From Ignavibacteria bacterium (GTDB lineage Bacteria > Bacteroidota > Ignavibacteria > UBA10030 > UBA6906): a stretch of DNA of 9,013 nucleotides. The notes beneath the pieces were generated by a model. The model was not told the origin of the DNA and ran no database searches. It saw nothing but the letters and a program-made list of their open reading frames with translations. Below are positions 1 to 5,822 of this stretch, one piece after another (position 1 is the stretch's first letter; each line of letters begins with the position of its first letter). The stretch covers positions 1 through 9,013 of the forward strand of contig JAOUDE010000093.1 in NCBI GenBank assembly GCA_029859455.1. The letters are read 5' to 3'. Both the position numbers and the translations under genes were made by a program.

Positions 1-126
1 CCACCAGGTATCATTCGTCGGATTCAACGCCCATCAGCGGGAAAAATCCGCAATCTTGAAGAGGATACAGTATGATCTTAGGAAGGGTTACAGACGAGGG
101 ATATCGCTCAAACTATGGAAAAGGAG

Positions 127-822
127 CTACCCCCTTCGGGCAGATGGAGTCGATCGCTTGAAATTGCGATCAGAATGGGCAAAGGAGGCAATTTCCAGAC
201 GTGTGTGGAGTGCAAGTTTCTCGAGGATGTTGTGAACGTGGCTTTTGACCGTATCGATGGATAAACAAAGGCGCTCGGCAATCTCCTTGTTGCTGAGTCC
301 CTCATCTGCTATCAATACAACCACCTCACGTTCCCGGCTGGTCATCTTTACCGAGGCAAATGGATTTCTCTTTTCTTTGCGCATCGCGTTCTCAACAATC
401 TGAGAAAACAACGACCCTGTGAGTACGGTAGGCAGCACATTTTCCCCCTTGGCGACCATCCGGATCGTTCTCAGAAGATCATCAAAGGTCGCATCCTTGA
501 GGATAAATCCGGACACACCAGCCTCGACGTACAGGGCAAGATCCTCCTGGAGCGGCAGAAGATCCATACCAATCACTCTGGCCAATGGGACACTCTTTCT
601 GAACAGATCCACCATCCGGATGCTGTTTTGATTTGGGAGCCCCAGATCCAGAAGGATGATATGGGGTTTCATCTTCTTCGCTGCTGTAATCGCATGACTA
701 TTTCCGGCGGAAGGCACTACCATGAAGCCCTCCTGTTCCCTCAGCATCGACATCAATCCGTCCCGCAGAAGACGATTATCTTCGACAAGAAGGATATGGG
801 TACTTTTCACTTTGGTAACCAA
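127..822 (-). CDS. NarL/LuxR-family response regulator
   Basis: Two-component response regulator, cytoplasmic and DNA-binding. Numbered from the furthest upstream start (TTG at 858), the receiver domain spans about residues 20-135, with the acidic pair E26/D27, phosphoacceptor D71 (LLDLGLP) and conserved K121 (FILKDA). A LuxR/GerE helix-turn-helix lies at about 171-227, with the hallmark run SNKEIAERL and TVKSHVHNILEKL. The start at 822 (TTG) is preferred because AAAGGA sits 7 nt upstream, whereas the TTG at 858 has no ribosome site. This start still leaves a full receiver domain. The Thr/Ser normally found at the end of beta-4 is Asp99 here (VIGMD). No sensor kinase lies in the window, so it is an orphan here. 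The family assignment is secure; target genes and signal are unknown. Confidence 0.93.
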   Translation of the reverse strand: MVTKVKSTHILLVEDNRLLRDGLMSMLREQEGFMVVPSAGNSHAITAAKKMKPHIILLDLGLPNQNSIRMVDLFRKSVPLARVIGMDLLPLQEDLALYVEAGVSGFILKDATFDDLLRTIRMVAKGENVLPTVLTGSLFSQIVENAMRKEKRNPFASVKMTSREREVVVLIADEGLSNKEIAERLCLSIDTVKSHVHNILEKLALHTRLEIASFAHSDRNFKRSTPSARRG

Positions 823-828
823 ACTCGG

Positions 829-836
829 ATCCTTTC
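829..836 (-). promoter_or_regulatory. Ribosome binding site deciding the regulator start
   Basis: On the minus strand GAAAGGA ends about 7 nt before TTG at 822. This favours the shorter start over the TTG at 858, which has no purine-rich site in front of it. Confidence 0.5.
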
Positions 837-859
837 TGTCATCTGTGGGATTGGCCAAT

Positions 860-888
860 AAGATATGAACTCACAATAAGACGTTCAA
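860..888 (-). promoter_or_regulatory. Candidate sigma70-type promoter for the response regulator
   Basis: On the minus strand TTGAAC (883-888) and TATCTT (860-865) are separated by exactly 17 bp. Each matches four of six consensus positions. The pair lies about 40 bp upstream of the preferred TTG start at 822. If the organism is a Bacteroidota member, the consensus may differ, so this is tentative. Confidence 0.4.
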
Positions 889-948
889 GCAAACGTGTAT
901 CGTGGGAGGTGGTACCGGAACGCCCACTCTACCTACCGGCTGTCGGAA

Positions 949-971
949 GGGGGGGGCGGCGACGCCCACCC
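949..971. repeat. GC-rich inverted repeat with an 8-G run in the divergent intergenic region
   Basis: A run of eight G (949-956) leads into a perfect 5-bp stem (954-958 with 963-967) closed by GCGA, a GNRA-type tetraloop on the plus strand. After one mismatch three more pairs can form (950-952 with 969-971). No T-tract follows on either strand, so a classical terminator is unlikely. The octamer ACGCCCAC at 962-969 also occurs at 920-927, 42 bp away. Function unknown. Confidence 0.4.
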
Positions 972-983
972 GCAGACTTGCCT

Positions 984-1011
984 TTGCCAGTTCAGAACAA
1001 TACTTTACCTT
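984..1011 (+). promoter_or_regulatory. Weak candidate promoter for the DUF1697 gene
   Basis: TTGCCA (984-989, five of six to the -35 consensus) is followed after 16 bp by TACCTT (1006-1011, three of six to the -10). An alternative pairing, TTGCCT (978-983) with TACTTT (1001-1006) at 17 bp, is equally plausible. The promoter must lie near here because the neighbouring gene diverges. Confidence 0.22.
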
Positions 1012-1067
1012 TTGAATTCAGAGTCGAACAAGAAACCTTCCAGGACAACATTCCCTCCTGACCGGAA

Positions 1068-1619
1068 ATGAAAACCTGTATTGCGCTCCTCAGAGGAATC
1101 AATGTTGGCGGAAGGAATCTGTTGCCGATGAAGGAACTCGTCTCTATTCTCGAAGGACTCGGTGCAGAAACCGTCCGAACCTACATTCAAAGCGGCAACG
1201 TCGTGTTCCGTTCTCCAGCGGCAAACCTGAGACGCTTTCCTGAGGGCATAACAGCCGAAATCCACAAGCGCCATCGCTTCGAACCCTCCGTCCTCCTCCT
1301 GGAGCGAAAGGCATTCGAAAAGGCAATATCGATGAATCCGTTCACTGATGCGGAACCTGAACCGAAGACCCTGCACCTTGGCTTTCTTGCTTCTGCTCCT
1401 TCAAGTCCCGATCTGAAATCACTCGAACGTCTCAGGGCAAAGAATGAGCGCTTTCGCCTGCGCGGGAAGATTCTCTACCTGCATACACCTGACGGTCTGG
1501 GCAGGTCAAAACTCGCGGCAGGGTCGGAAAGACTGCTCGGCGTGCCAATGACCGCCCGCAACTGGCGGACTGTCATGAAGATCAGGGAAATGGCGAACGA
1601 GGTTGAGTGCAGGAGCTGA
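1068..1619 (+). CDS. DUF1697 domain protein
   Basis: A 183-residue protein that fills the usual length of the DUF1697 family. The diagnostic N-terminus is intact: a beta strand followed by LLRGINVGGRN (residues 7-17), then KELVSILEGLGAETVRTYIQSGNVVF (about 22-48), which is the family's conserved core. The C-terminal part contains the expected block around RSKLAAGSERLLG and a TARNWRTV segment. DUF1697 proteins are small soluble proteins without an established function. The ATG is chosen because the family motif starts a few residues later. It has no strong Shine-Dalgarno; AGGA near 1041 is too far. It is the first of two co-directional plus-strand genes, 48 bp before the VOC gene, and is probably co-transcribed with it. 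Confidence 0.9.
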   Translation: MKTCIALLRGINVGGRNLLPMKELVSILEGLGAETVRTYIQSGNVVFRSPAANLRRFPEGITAEIHKRHRFEPSVLLLERKAFEKAISMNPFTDAEPEPKTLHLGFLASAPSSPDLKSLERLRAKNERFRLRGKILYLHTPDGLGRSKLAAGSERLLGVPMTARNWRTVMKIREMANEVECRS

Positions 1620-1654
1620 CTGCCGGCAGGTTCGTATGATCCCACATTTTCCTG

Positions 1655-1660
1655 AAGGAG
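1655..1660 (+). promoter_or_regulatory. Strong Shine-Dalgarno for the plus-strand VOC gene
   Basis: AAGGAG lies 7 nt before ATG at 1668, fixing that start. Confidence 0.7.
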
Positions 1661-1667
1661 CATCTCC

Positions 1668-2039
1668 ATGAAAAACAACATTGTCTGGGTCGACATCCCG
1701 GTTGTGAACCTCGAGCGTTCCATCAGCTTCTATTCCGCGATCCTCGGAGTTCCCGTTGCCACGGAAGGCGGGGACGGGTTTACCATCGGACTCTTCCCGC
1801 ACACTGAAGAGGAAGTCGGGGGTTGCCTCTACACACCGGGCGAGGATAATTCCCCGTCCCGGAAAGGTCCGCTGATTTATCTCAATGCGGAAGGTCGTCT
1901 TGCGGAGGCGGTCAGAGCGGCGGGAGCAAACGGCGGTCAGGTCCTCGAACCCGTGCATTCAATCGGCCCGCACGGGTTCCGGGCTATCATACTTGACAGC
2001 GAGGGAAACCGGCTCGCGCTTCACTCGGAGACCGAGTGA
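1668..2039 (+). CDS. VOC-superfamily (glyoxalase/bleomycin-resistance-like) protein
   Basis: A 123-residue single VOC module made of two beta-alpha-beta-beta-beta repeats. The first begins VWVDIPVVNLERSISFYSAILG (residues 4-25, given here in outline) and the second ends in a GxRAIILDSEGNRLALHS strand. In metal-dependent glyoxalases the first strand carries a His/Glu/Gln ligand and the last a Glu. Here those positions read Asp7 and Ala (NRLALHS), so a canonical metal site looks incomplete. It may be a binding or non-catalytic VOC protein. A strong AAGGAG supports the ATG. It follows the DUF1697 gene by 48 bp and converges on the minus-strand gene ending at 2061. Fold confident, substrate unknown. 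Confidence 0.88.
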   Translation: MKNNIVWVDIPVVNLERSISFYSAILGVPVATEGGDGFTIGLFPHTEEEVGGCLYTPGEDNSPSRKGPLIYLNAEGRLAEAVRAAGANGGQVLEPVHSIGPHGFRAIILDSEGNRLALHSETE

Positions 2040-2060
2040 GGACACAACACACGGATCGAT

Positions 2061-2429
2061 TCAACTCAACAGCGAATAGCTGACGAGAATCTTCCCGTCG
2101 TCCCGCCATCTGATCCATCCCTTCCCAAGCATCCGGAGGTCGTCATCGACCAGCCTCACTTCCGCCCATTGATCAGCGACTCTGATCGGCACGAGAAATG
2201 AAAACTCCGTCATCACGGGACTCGCATGCGTGAGCGGCTTGACCCGAACCGAGGCAACAAGGGCGATCAGAGCGGCGGTTACACCGTAACCGAACACGAT
2301 CGCCCCCCCTGCCAGCCCCTGATTCTTCCCTGCGCCGGTCACGCCGGCGAAAGCCATTCCGATAATAAGAAAGACGACTGTTGCCAGAAGCACGAACAGA
2401 ATATTGCGTGGCTTGAACGCACCTGCCAT
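2061..2429 (-). CDS. Small membrane protein of unknown function
   Basis: A 122-residue protein that I do not assign to a named family. Two hydrophobic segments can be seen, at about residues 10-30 (LFVLLATVVFLIIGMAFAG) and 39-61 (GLAGGAIVFGYGVTAALIAL). A roughly 60-residue polar, beta-rich C-terminal part follows (residues 63-122), including WAEVRLVDDDLRMLGKGWIRW. The topology is probably two membrane helices with a small soluble domain. AGGAAG sits 5 nt before the ATG, supporting this start. It is the last gene of the long minus-strand series, 92 bp after the decarboxylase fragment, and converges on the plus-strand VOC gene with a 21-bp gap. No clear terminator is visible in that gap. Confidence 0.72.
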   Translation of the reverse strand: MAGAFKPRNILFVLLATVVFLIIGMAFAGVTGAGKNQGLAGGAIVFGYGVTAALIALVASVRVKPLTHASPVMTEFSFLVPIRVADQWAEVRLVDDDLRMLGKGWIRWRDDGKILVSYSLLS

Positions 2430-2521
2430 TGGGCTTCCTGTTCCATTATTGAGAAGATTGTGGTTTGCGGTGGAGAACGGTCACTGAAAAGAGCGGAAGT
2501 CGCCAAGGAAAGTCAGGGACA

Positions 2522-2767
2522 TCAGTTGCCGAAACCCACCCGCGCAATCCGCTCTCCCTGTGGATACTTCATTCCGGTTTCTGCTTCAAGGACGATACCC
2601 CTGTCCTGAAGGATCATGACAATGTCGGAACCGCCGAACAGGAAGTAGCCGAGTTCTTCTCCCTTCCGGAGAAAAGCCCCCTCCTCGGGGGTCAGGTTGA
2701 CGGAGGAAATCAGCGACATGCCGTCTCCGACGGGACAGCGGTCAGCTCCGGGTCTGTTCATACTCAC
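2522..2767 (-). CDS. C-terminal fragment of a phosphatidylserine decarboxylase-family protein
   Basis: An 81-codon reading frame that matches only the end of the phosphatidylserine decarboxylase (PSD) family. The core is GMSLISSVNLTPEEG (residues 16-30), then KGEELGYFLFGGSDIVMILQ (35-54), equivalent to the family's self-cleavage region. There Gly-Gly-Ser (45-47) corresponds to the LGST/GGST site whose Ser becomes the pyruvoyl cofactor. A full enzyme has roughly 200-400 residues; the whole catalytic N-terminal part is absent. The frame starts at GTG (2767), overlapping the mscS stop in GTGA; an ATG lies two codons later at 2761. In frame, only about a dozen further codons are open upstream before a TGA. 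It is most likely a decayed remnant of PSD. Expression by coupling to mscS is possible. The family resemblance is recalled from memory, not searched. Confidence 0.68.
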   Translation of the reverse strand: MSMNRPGADRCPVGDGMSLISSVNLTPEEGAFLRKGEELGYFLFGGSDIVMILQDRGIVLEAETGMKYPQGERIARVGFGN

Positions 2768-3642
2768 TTGTTCGTCTGAAAAAAACGAGTAGTCGGGTAC
2801 GCAAGTTCAATATCTCCCGCCTTTGCAAACATCTCGAGCGTCGCCTCCCATATCTTCTGCTCACTGCCTCTCCGCTCCCTCGGGTTGACGAGATACCGTA
2901 TGGTGAGAAGCACACCGCTGTCCTTGACGGTCGTGTAGACAATCGGCGTGAGTGCCCCGTAGAAAATGAAATACTTCTCAGCGGCCCGCCGCATCTGCTC
3001 CTGTGCTCCCTCGGAGAACTGCTTAACGTTCTCGTGCGAGATCGTTTCCAGAATCTCCTTCGCTTTCCTCCAGTTGCTCTCAAACGTCACCAGGACAGGG
3101 ATCTCATGCCAGATGTATTCGAATCCGATGTGATAATTCGCGAGAGGATCCCTCAATACCTTGCTGTTCGGCACGTGGACAATCCTGCCCGTGCTCTGAT
3201 CGGCATCCACCCAGTTACCTATCTCCACGAGGCTGAACTGGAAAATCCGTATGTCGATCACATCCCCAGCAGTATCGCCGATCTGGATCCGGTCCCCCAC
3301 TTTGAACGGCTTGCGGGAAACGATGAACACCCAACCGGCAATGTTGGCAATGGTATCATGCAACGCGATCGCTATCCCCGCGCTTGCAAGACCGAGGAAG
3401 GTCGTCAGTGAGGCAATCCCCTGCAGCCAGATCGGACCGATCAGGACGATCAGCAGCAGCGTGTAGGTGTAAAGAGCAGCCCGGCGGGACCGATACACAA
3501 TCTTTGCATCGGCGATCCGCTTCTTCATGATCTGGTTCACGATCAGCCTGCCGAGCGTAAGGAGAAGGAAGATGCCGGTTGAAAGAGCGAGCTTCTCGGC
3601 CGTTTCCGGTGAAAGATGAAACGCCTCTGTCAGACTCTGCAT
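2764..3642 (-). CDS. MscS-family small-conductance mechanosensitive channel
   Basis: Inner-membrane channel protein that opens on membrane tension, relieving osmotic downshock. The 292 residues show two hydrophobic helices (about 18-38 and 55-75). The pore-lining TM3 follows (about 78-108: a Gly/Ala-rich GLASAGIAIALHDTIANIAGW), leading straight into the conserved beta-domain FKVGDRIQIGDTAGDVIDI (113-131). The VPNSKVL motif is at 157-163 and a soluble alpha/beta C-terminal domain follows to the end. The annotated ATG at 3642 has no well-spaced Shine-Dalgarno. Three codons upstream lies an in-frame TGA (3649-3651) that ends a signal-peptide ORF in the same frame, so the gene may once have begun at 3741. 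The 3' end overlaps the decarboxylase fragment start (GTGA). Confidence 0.93.
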   Translation of the reverse strand: MQSLTEAFHLSPETAEKLALSTGIFLLLTLGRLIVNQIMKKRIADAKIVYRSRRAALYTYTLLLIVLIGPIWLQGIASLTTFLGLASAGIAIALHDTIANIAGWVFIVSRKPFKVGDRIQIGDTAGDVIDIRIFQFSLVEIGNWVDADQSTGRIVHVPNSKVLRDPLANYHIGFEYIWHEIPVLVTFESNWRKAKEILETISHENVKQFSEGAQEQMRRAAEKYFIFYGALTPIVYTTVKDSGVLLTIRYLVNPRERRGSEQKIWEATLEMFAKAGDIELAYPTTRFFQTNK

Positions 3643-3648
3643 TCTCGT

Positions 3649-3741
3649 TCAGGCCTTTCCCCTGTTTTGTTGCGGTTGTGCGGAGACCTCCGGGATTGCA
3701 ATCATGGCAAGACATAGGAAAACGGGCCCGGTTCGTATCAT
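3649..3741 (-). CDS. Signal-peptide mini-ORF in frame with mscS
   Basis: A 30-codon frame with a typical exported-protein N-terminus: Met-Ile-Arg, a hydrophobic core (PVFLCLAMIAI), then a PEVSA site followed by QPQQ, where signal peptidase I would cut after residue 21. Only nine residues follow before TGA. GAGG lies 5 nt before the ATG at 3741; a second in-frame ATG is at 3762, just after the stop of the DUF1579 gene. The TGA is followed by two codons and then the ATG of mscS in the same frame. It is therefore best read as the severed N-terminal signal of the MscS protein, or less likely a leader peptide that couples translation. Seen directly; interpretation inferred. Confidence 0.5.
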   Translation of the reverse strand: MIRTGPVFLCLAMIAIPEVSAQPQQNRGKA

Positions 3742-3765
3742 CGTCCCCTCATGGTTGAGCATCAA

Positions 3766-4227
3766 TCATTTCTTAACATAAGTTCCATCAAACAGCCGGT
3801 TCCAGGTTACTCCATCCTTCGACATTTCCATGCCCGATACAAGCCGGCCCGGTTTGCTCAGGTCCCATGTCATTCTCACATGCATCATCGGTGGCGGGTG
3901 CCCCAGTGTCAGGATGTCGCCCTTGAAGCCGCCAACGAATATTTCCATAGGAGAACCGATCGAGTCAACCCAGGAGAGTGAGTACTGATCCTTTTCCGGG
4001 TCATACGTGTAGACACCATGTCCTGAGAACGTGATGGTTCCGTTCCGCTCCTGCTCATAGTCGGAGATCAGAGCAAATCCGCCGACAGCTATTCTGCTTC
4101 TGGTTCTCCCGGTCGCCTTCCCTCCCTTCGGATCCCAGTCGGAGGGATGCATCGTCTCTTCCCCCTCCCAGTTCCCCGCGAGAAGCTCAAGCTTTTTGTG
4201 CCCTGCTGACGGTTTCGGCATATTCAT
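3766..4227 (-). CDS. DUF1579-family protein
   Basis: A 153-residue soluble protein with the features of DUF1579. It opens with the segment GHKKLELLAGNWEGEE (residues 9-24). A beta-rich lipocalin-like barrel follows, with repeated strands such as FALISDYEQERNG, GHGVYTYDPEKDQYSLSWVDS and a final WNRLFDGTY. The family's function is not established. The start at 4227 is preferred over the upstream ATG at 4269. GAGGG lies 5 nt before it, and the additional 14 residues (basic, MLKETMLHKRKRAT) are neither family-like nor a signal peptide. The next gene (144 bp upstream) is DinB. Its stop is three bases before the ATG at 3762 of the mscS leader frame, so the two are likely co-transcribed. Confidence 0.82.
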   Translation of the reverse strand: MNMPKPSAGHKKLELLAGNWEGEETMHPSDWDPKGGKATGRTRSRIAVGGFALISDYEQERNGTITFSGHGVYTYDPEKDQYSLSWVDSIGSPMEIFVGGFKGDILTLGHPPPMMHVRMTWDLSKPGRLVSGMEMSKDGVTWNRLFDGTYVKK

Positions 4228-4232
4228 AGTCG

Positions 4233-4237
4233 CCCTC
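4233..4237 (-). promoter_or_regulatory. Shine-Dalgarno deciding the DUF1579 start
   Basis: GAGGG on the minus strand, 5 nt from ATG at 4227. The alternative ATG at 4269 has GGGAGAG almost touching it, which is a poor spacing. Confidence 0.5.
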
Positions 4238-4370
4238 TTTCGTTTATGTAACATGGTCTCTTTCAGCATCTCTCCCTTGCGGCTCGCCGGGGATGGCCCT
4301 CGTATCGACGCCTAAAGGAGAAGGGACGGAGACAGAGTACCTTCAGTTGTCACTGCGCTCCGTGAAGTTC

Positions 4371-4937
4371 CTATCGCTCCGCGTCTTTACCAATCGTTTC
4401 GTCACGGCGCCGGCTGAATATTCCAACTAACTGCCGGATCCGCAGCAGGTGGTGATCATCATGCTCGGCGTAGAACTGAGCGCAGTCAACGAGCCGCATT
4501 CTGCATTGCAGCCGCTCATGGAATGCATCGGCTGACTGAAGCTCTTCGGATGCACCGCTCATTGCCCCGATCAGCGCTTTCCGTTTCTGGTTGAATTCAG
4601 CAATGATCTCACCGAGCGGCCTGCCGGAGTGCCGCTCCGCCGTTTTCTGAAACCGGACAGGATCGGCCGGAGTATAGACATCCCTTCTTCGCCGCAGATC
4701 CTCCAGCCGTTCCTGCCAGAGGTCCTCAACATCACCGAGGTGACCGATATTCTGGGCAATCGACCAGGTCCCTTCATGGATTCGATGAGCCGCCGCTTCA
4801 TCGATCCGGTGAACGAGCGGCCCGATCCGATCGATCGTTCCTTGCAACCGCTCGACGAAGTCCATGAGCATCCAGGCTGGATGTCCGAACCTGAACTGCC
4901 TCTTCGCCCATGGCGGCCGGATTGTATGATCGGTCAT
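4371..4937 (-). CDS. DinB-family putative metal-dependent four-helix protein
   Basis: A 188-residue DinB-superfamily (DinB_2 type) protein, a four-helix bundle with a metal held by three histidines. The first candidate ligand is H66, in the helix-2 motif WSIAQNIGHLGDVEDLW (residues 58-74). The other two lie in helix 4, H159 and H162/H163 (YAEHDDHHLLRIRQL), giving the HxxxH pattern of the superfamily. Relatives include thiol transferases such as bacillithiol- or mycothiol-dependent enzymes and maleylpyruvate isomerase; no specific reaction can be assigned here. GGGAGA lies 8 nt before the ATG at 4937. It follows the zinc-knuckle gene by 29 bp and is probably in the same transcript. The superfamily name is unrelated to DNA polymerase IV (DinB of E. 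coli). Confidence 0.88.
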   Translation of the reverse strand: MTDHTIRPPWAKRQFRFGHPAWMLMDFVERLQGTIDRIGPLVHRIDEAAAHRIHEGTWSIAQNIGHLGDVEDLWQERLEDLRRRRDVYTPADPVRFQKTAERHSGRPLGEIIAEFNQKRKALIGAMSGASEELQSADAFHERLQCRMRLVDCAQFYAEHDDHHLLRIRQLVGIFSRRRDETIGKDAER

Positions 4938-4966
4938 ATCTGCATTCTCCCGTCAGAAGTCACAGA

Positions 4967-5398
4967 TCAGGGTTTTTCCGCATCCCGGAACTCCGATGAT
5001 CCGCACACACGGCAGCTCCTCAGCCAGGAAGCAACCGGGTAACCGCACTCCAGACAGCGCCTGTCTGAATAGCGCATGTTATCAAGGGCACGCGCGATCG
5101 CCTCCTCCCGGGTTGCAATCCGGACGGCCTCGTTCTGCTTCCTGGTCAGTCGATTCCGCCTGATCGATTCCGGATCAGGTTCTCCCAGAACGAGGCGGGG
5201 AAATTCTGAGGTATCAGGAACCTCCCTTGCAATGCAATCCCCCCTCTCAGCATGGAACATCGTCTCCTCGTCAGTCGCACAGAAGAACACTGCCCGGTCA
5301 CAGACGGCACAAAACCGCGTTCCGTTTTCAGCTGTTCGCTCAAGCCGTTCCCAATCCTGAGGGCACTTCTTCCTGAACTGAACTGCACTTGCTGACAA
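4967..5398 (-). CDS. Cysteine-rich protein with two predicted zinc-binding modules
   Basis: 143 residues. The N-terminal module has C12 (KKCPQDWERL), then RFCAVCDRAVFFC (C30, C33, C40) and HAERGDCIA (H49, C55). This is a pattern I recall from uncharacterised bacterial proteins that begin CPxxWxxL and continue RFCxxCxxxVxxC. The C-terminal module is a classic zinc ribbon: C115-x2-C118 and C129-x2-C132. A charged linker (75-110) joins them. The start is uncertain. Only TTG (5398) is available in this frame after the stop at 5413, and the strong AAGGAGG at 5419-5425 fits ATG codons in other frames. A 5-bp tandem repeat at 5376-5385 may have shifted the frame. Function unknown; a regulatory or protein-binding role is only a guess. 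Confidence 0.7.
   Translation of the reverse strand: MSASAVQFRKKCPQDWERLERTAENGTRFCAVCDRAVFFCATDEETMFHAERGDCIAREVPDTSEFPRLVLGEPDPESIRRNRLTRKQNEAVRIATREEAIARALDNMRYSDRRCLECGYPVASWLRSCRVCGSSEFRDAEKP
5376..5385. repeat. Tandem 5-bp duplication near the start of the zinc-knuckle gene
   Basis: CAGTT occurs twice in succession on the minus strand, followed by a third partial CAG (5373-5375). Removing one unit joins the frame that starts at ATG 5418 to the conserved FRKKCPQDW frame. Confidence 0.6.
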
Positions 5399-5418
5399 CC
5401 AGGTTTCGCTTCATTCAT

Positions 5419-5425
5419 CCTCCTT
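5419..5425 (-). promoter_or_regulatory. Strong Shine-Dalgarno upstream of the zinc-knuckle gene
   Basis: AAGGAGG is directly followed by ATGAATG. Neither ATG is in the frame that encodes the cysteine motifs, while the in-frame TTG at 5398 is about 20 nt away. The mismatch points to a start-region frameshift. Confidence 0.5.
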
Positions 5426-5472
5426 CGGTTGGGCAGGTGGCGGGCCCTGCCTGTCTGCGTATGAGGCCAATC

Positions 5473-5811
5473 TCAGAAAAGCCGTGACCCGGGCACGACC
5501 TCCCTGTCCGGTACACATAAGGCGACACCACCGTCACTGGTTTGAAACCCGGTGACCAGGCACTCTGACATCAGAGGACCAATCTGTCTTTTCGGGAGGT
5601 TCACAACAGCGACAACCGATTTTCCGATGAGGTCATCCGGCTTGTACAGGGTGGTGATCCGGGCACTGGATTTCCTCACCCCGATCTCCTCACCAAAATC
5701 AACCTGCAGGACATAGGAAGGTGTTCTGGCCGCGGCGAATTCCTCCACGCTCAGGATTCGGCCAACGCGCAGTTCCACTTTTGCGAAATCATCCCAACTG
5801 ATCAGTTCCAT
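5473..5811 (-). CDS. csaA: CsaA-type tRNA-binding-domain protein
   Basis: A 112-residue single OB-fold protein of the CsaA type, related to the tRNA-binding domain of methionyl- and phenylalanyl-tRNA synthetases. It runs from ISWDDFAKVELRVGRI (residues 4-19) through EEFAAARTPSYVLQVDFGEEIG, KSSARITTLYKPDDLIGK and VVAVVNLPKRQIGPLMSECLVTGF, which follow B. subtilis CsaA almost segment by segment. CsaA has been described as a secretion-related chaperone in B. subtilis; its binding partner here is unknown. ATG at 5811 is preferred because GAGG lies 5 nt upstream and CsaA normally begins just before this segment. The GTG at 5826, overlapping the stop of the VOC gene, would add five residues. It is tightly coupled to that gene. 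Confidence 0.92.
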   Translation of the reverse strand: MELISWDDFAKVELRVGRILSVEEFAAARTPSYVLQVDFGEEIGVRKSSARITTLYKPDDLIGKSVVAVVNLPKRQIGPLMSECLVTGFQTSDGGVALCVPDREVVPGSRLF

Positions 5812-5816
5812 AACAG

Positions 5817-5820
5817 CCTC
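5817..5820 (-). promoter_or_regulatory. Ribosome site favouring the internal csaA ATG
   Basis: GAGG 5 nt before ATG 5811. It lies inside the overlap with the upstream gene's 3' end, consistent with translational coupling. Confidence 0.45.
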
Positions 5821-5822
5821 GC

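Noticed and set aside
1..126. Plus-strand reading frame open from base 2 to about 235
   Set aside because: It runs antisense into the end of the response regulator and has neither recognisable motifs nor a consistent codon bias. A shorter frame from base 1 stops near 75. I see no supported gene in this left edge.
100..150. Possible rho-independent terminator after the response regulator (CCCGAAGGG followed by CTCCTTTT)
   Set aside because: The stem is only three to five pairs and the T-tract is interrupted. Not strong enough to call.
1506..1958. Minus-strand frame of 150 codons spanning the DUF1697/VOC junction
   Set aside because: Antisense to two supported genes and without any recognisable motif.
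3649..3651. TGA as a sense codon (recoded genetic code or selenocysteine)
   Set aside because: Most genes here end in TGA, several in tight overlaps with the next start. No selenocysteine insertion-like hairpin was evident and MscS has no known selenocysteine.
4270..4370. Inverted repeat ACGGAG...CTCCGT between the DinB and DUF1579 genes as a terminator
   Set aside because: The loop is over 25 nt and only a mixed CCCTTCTCCTTT follows, so a terminator is unconvincing. An operon break here remains possible but unproven.
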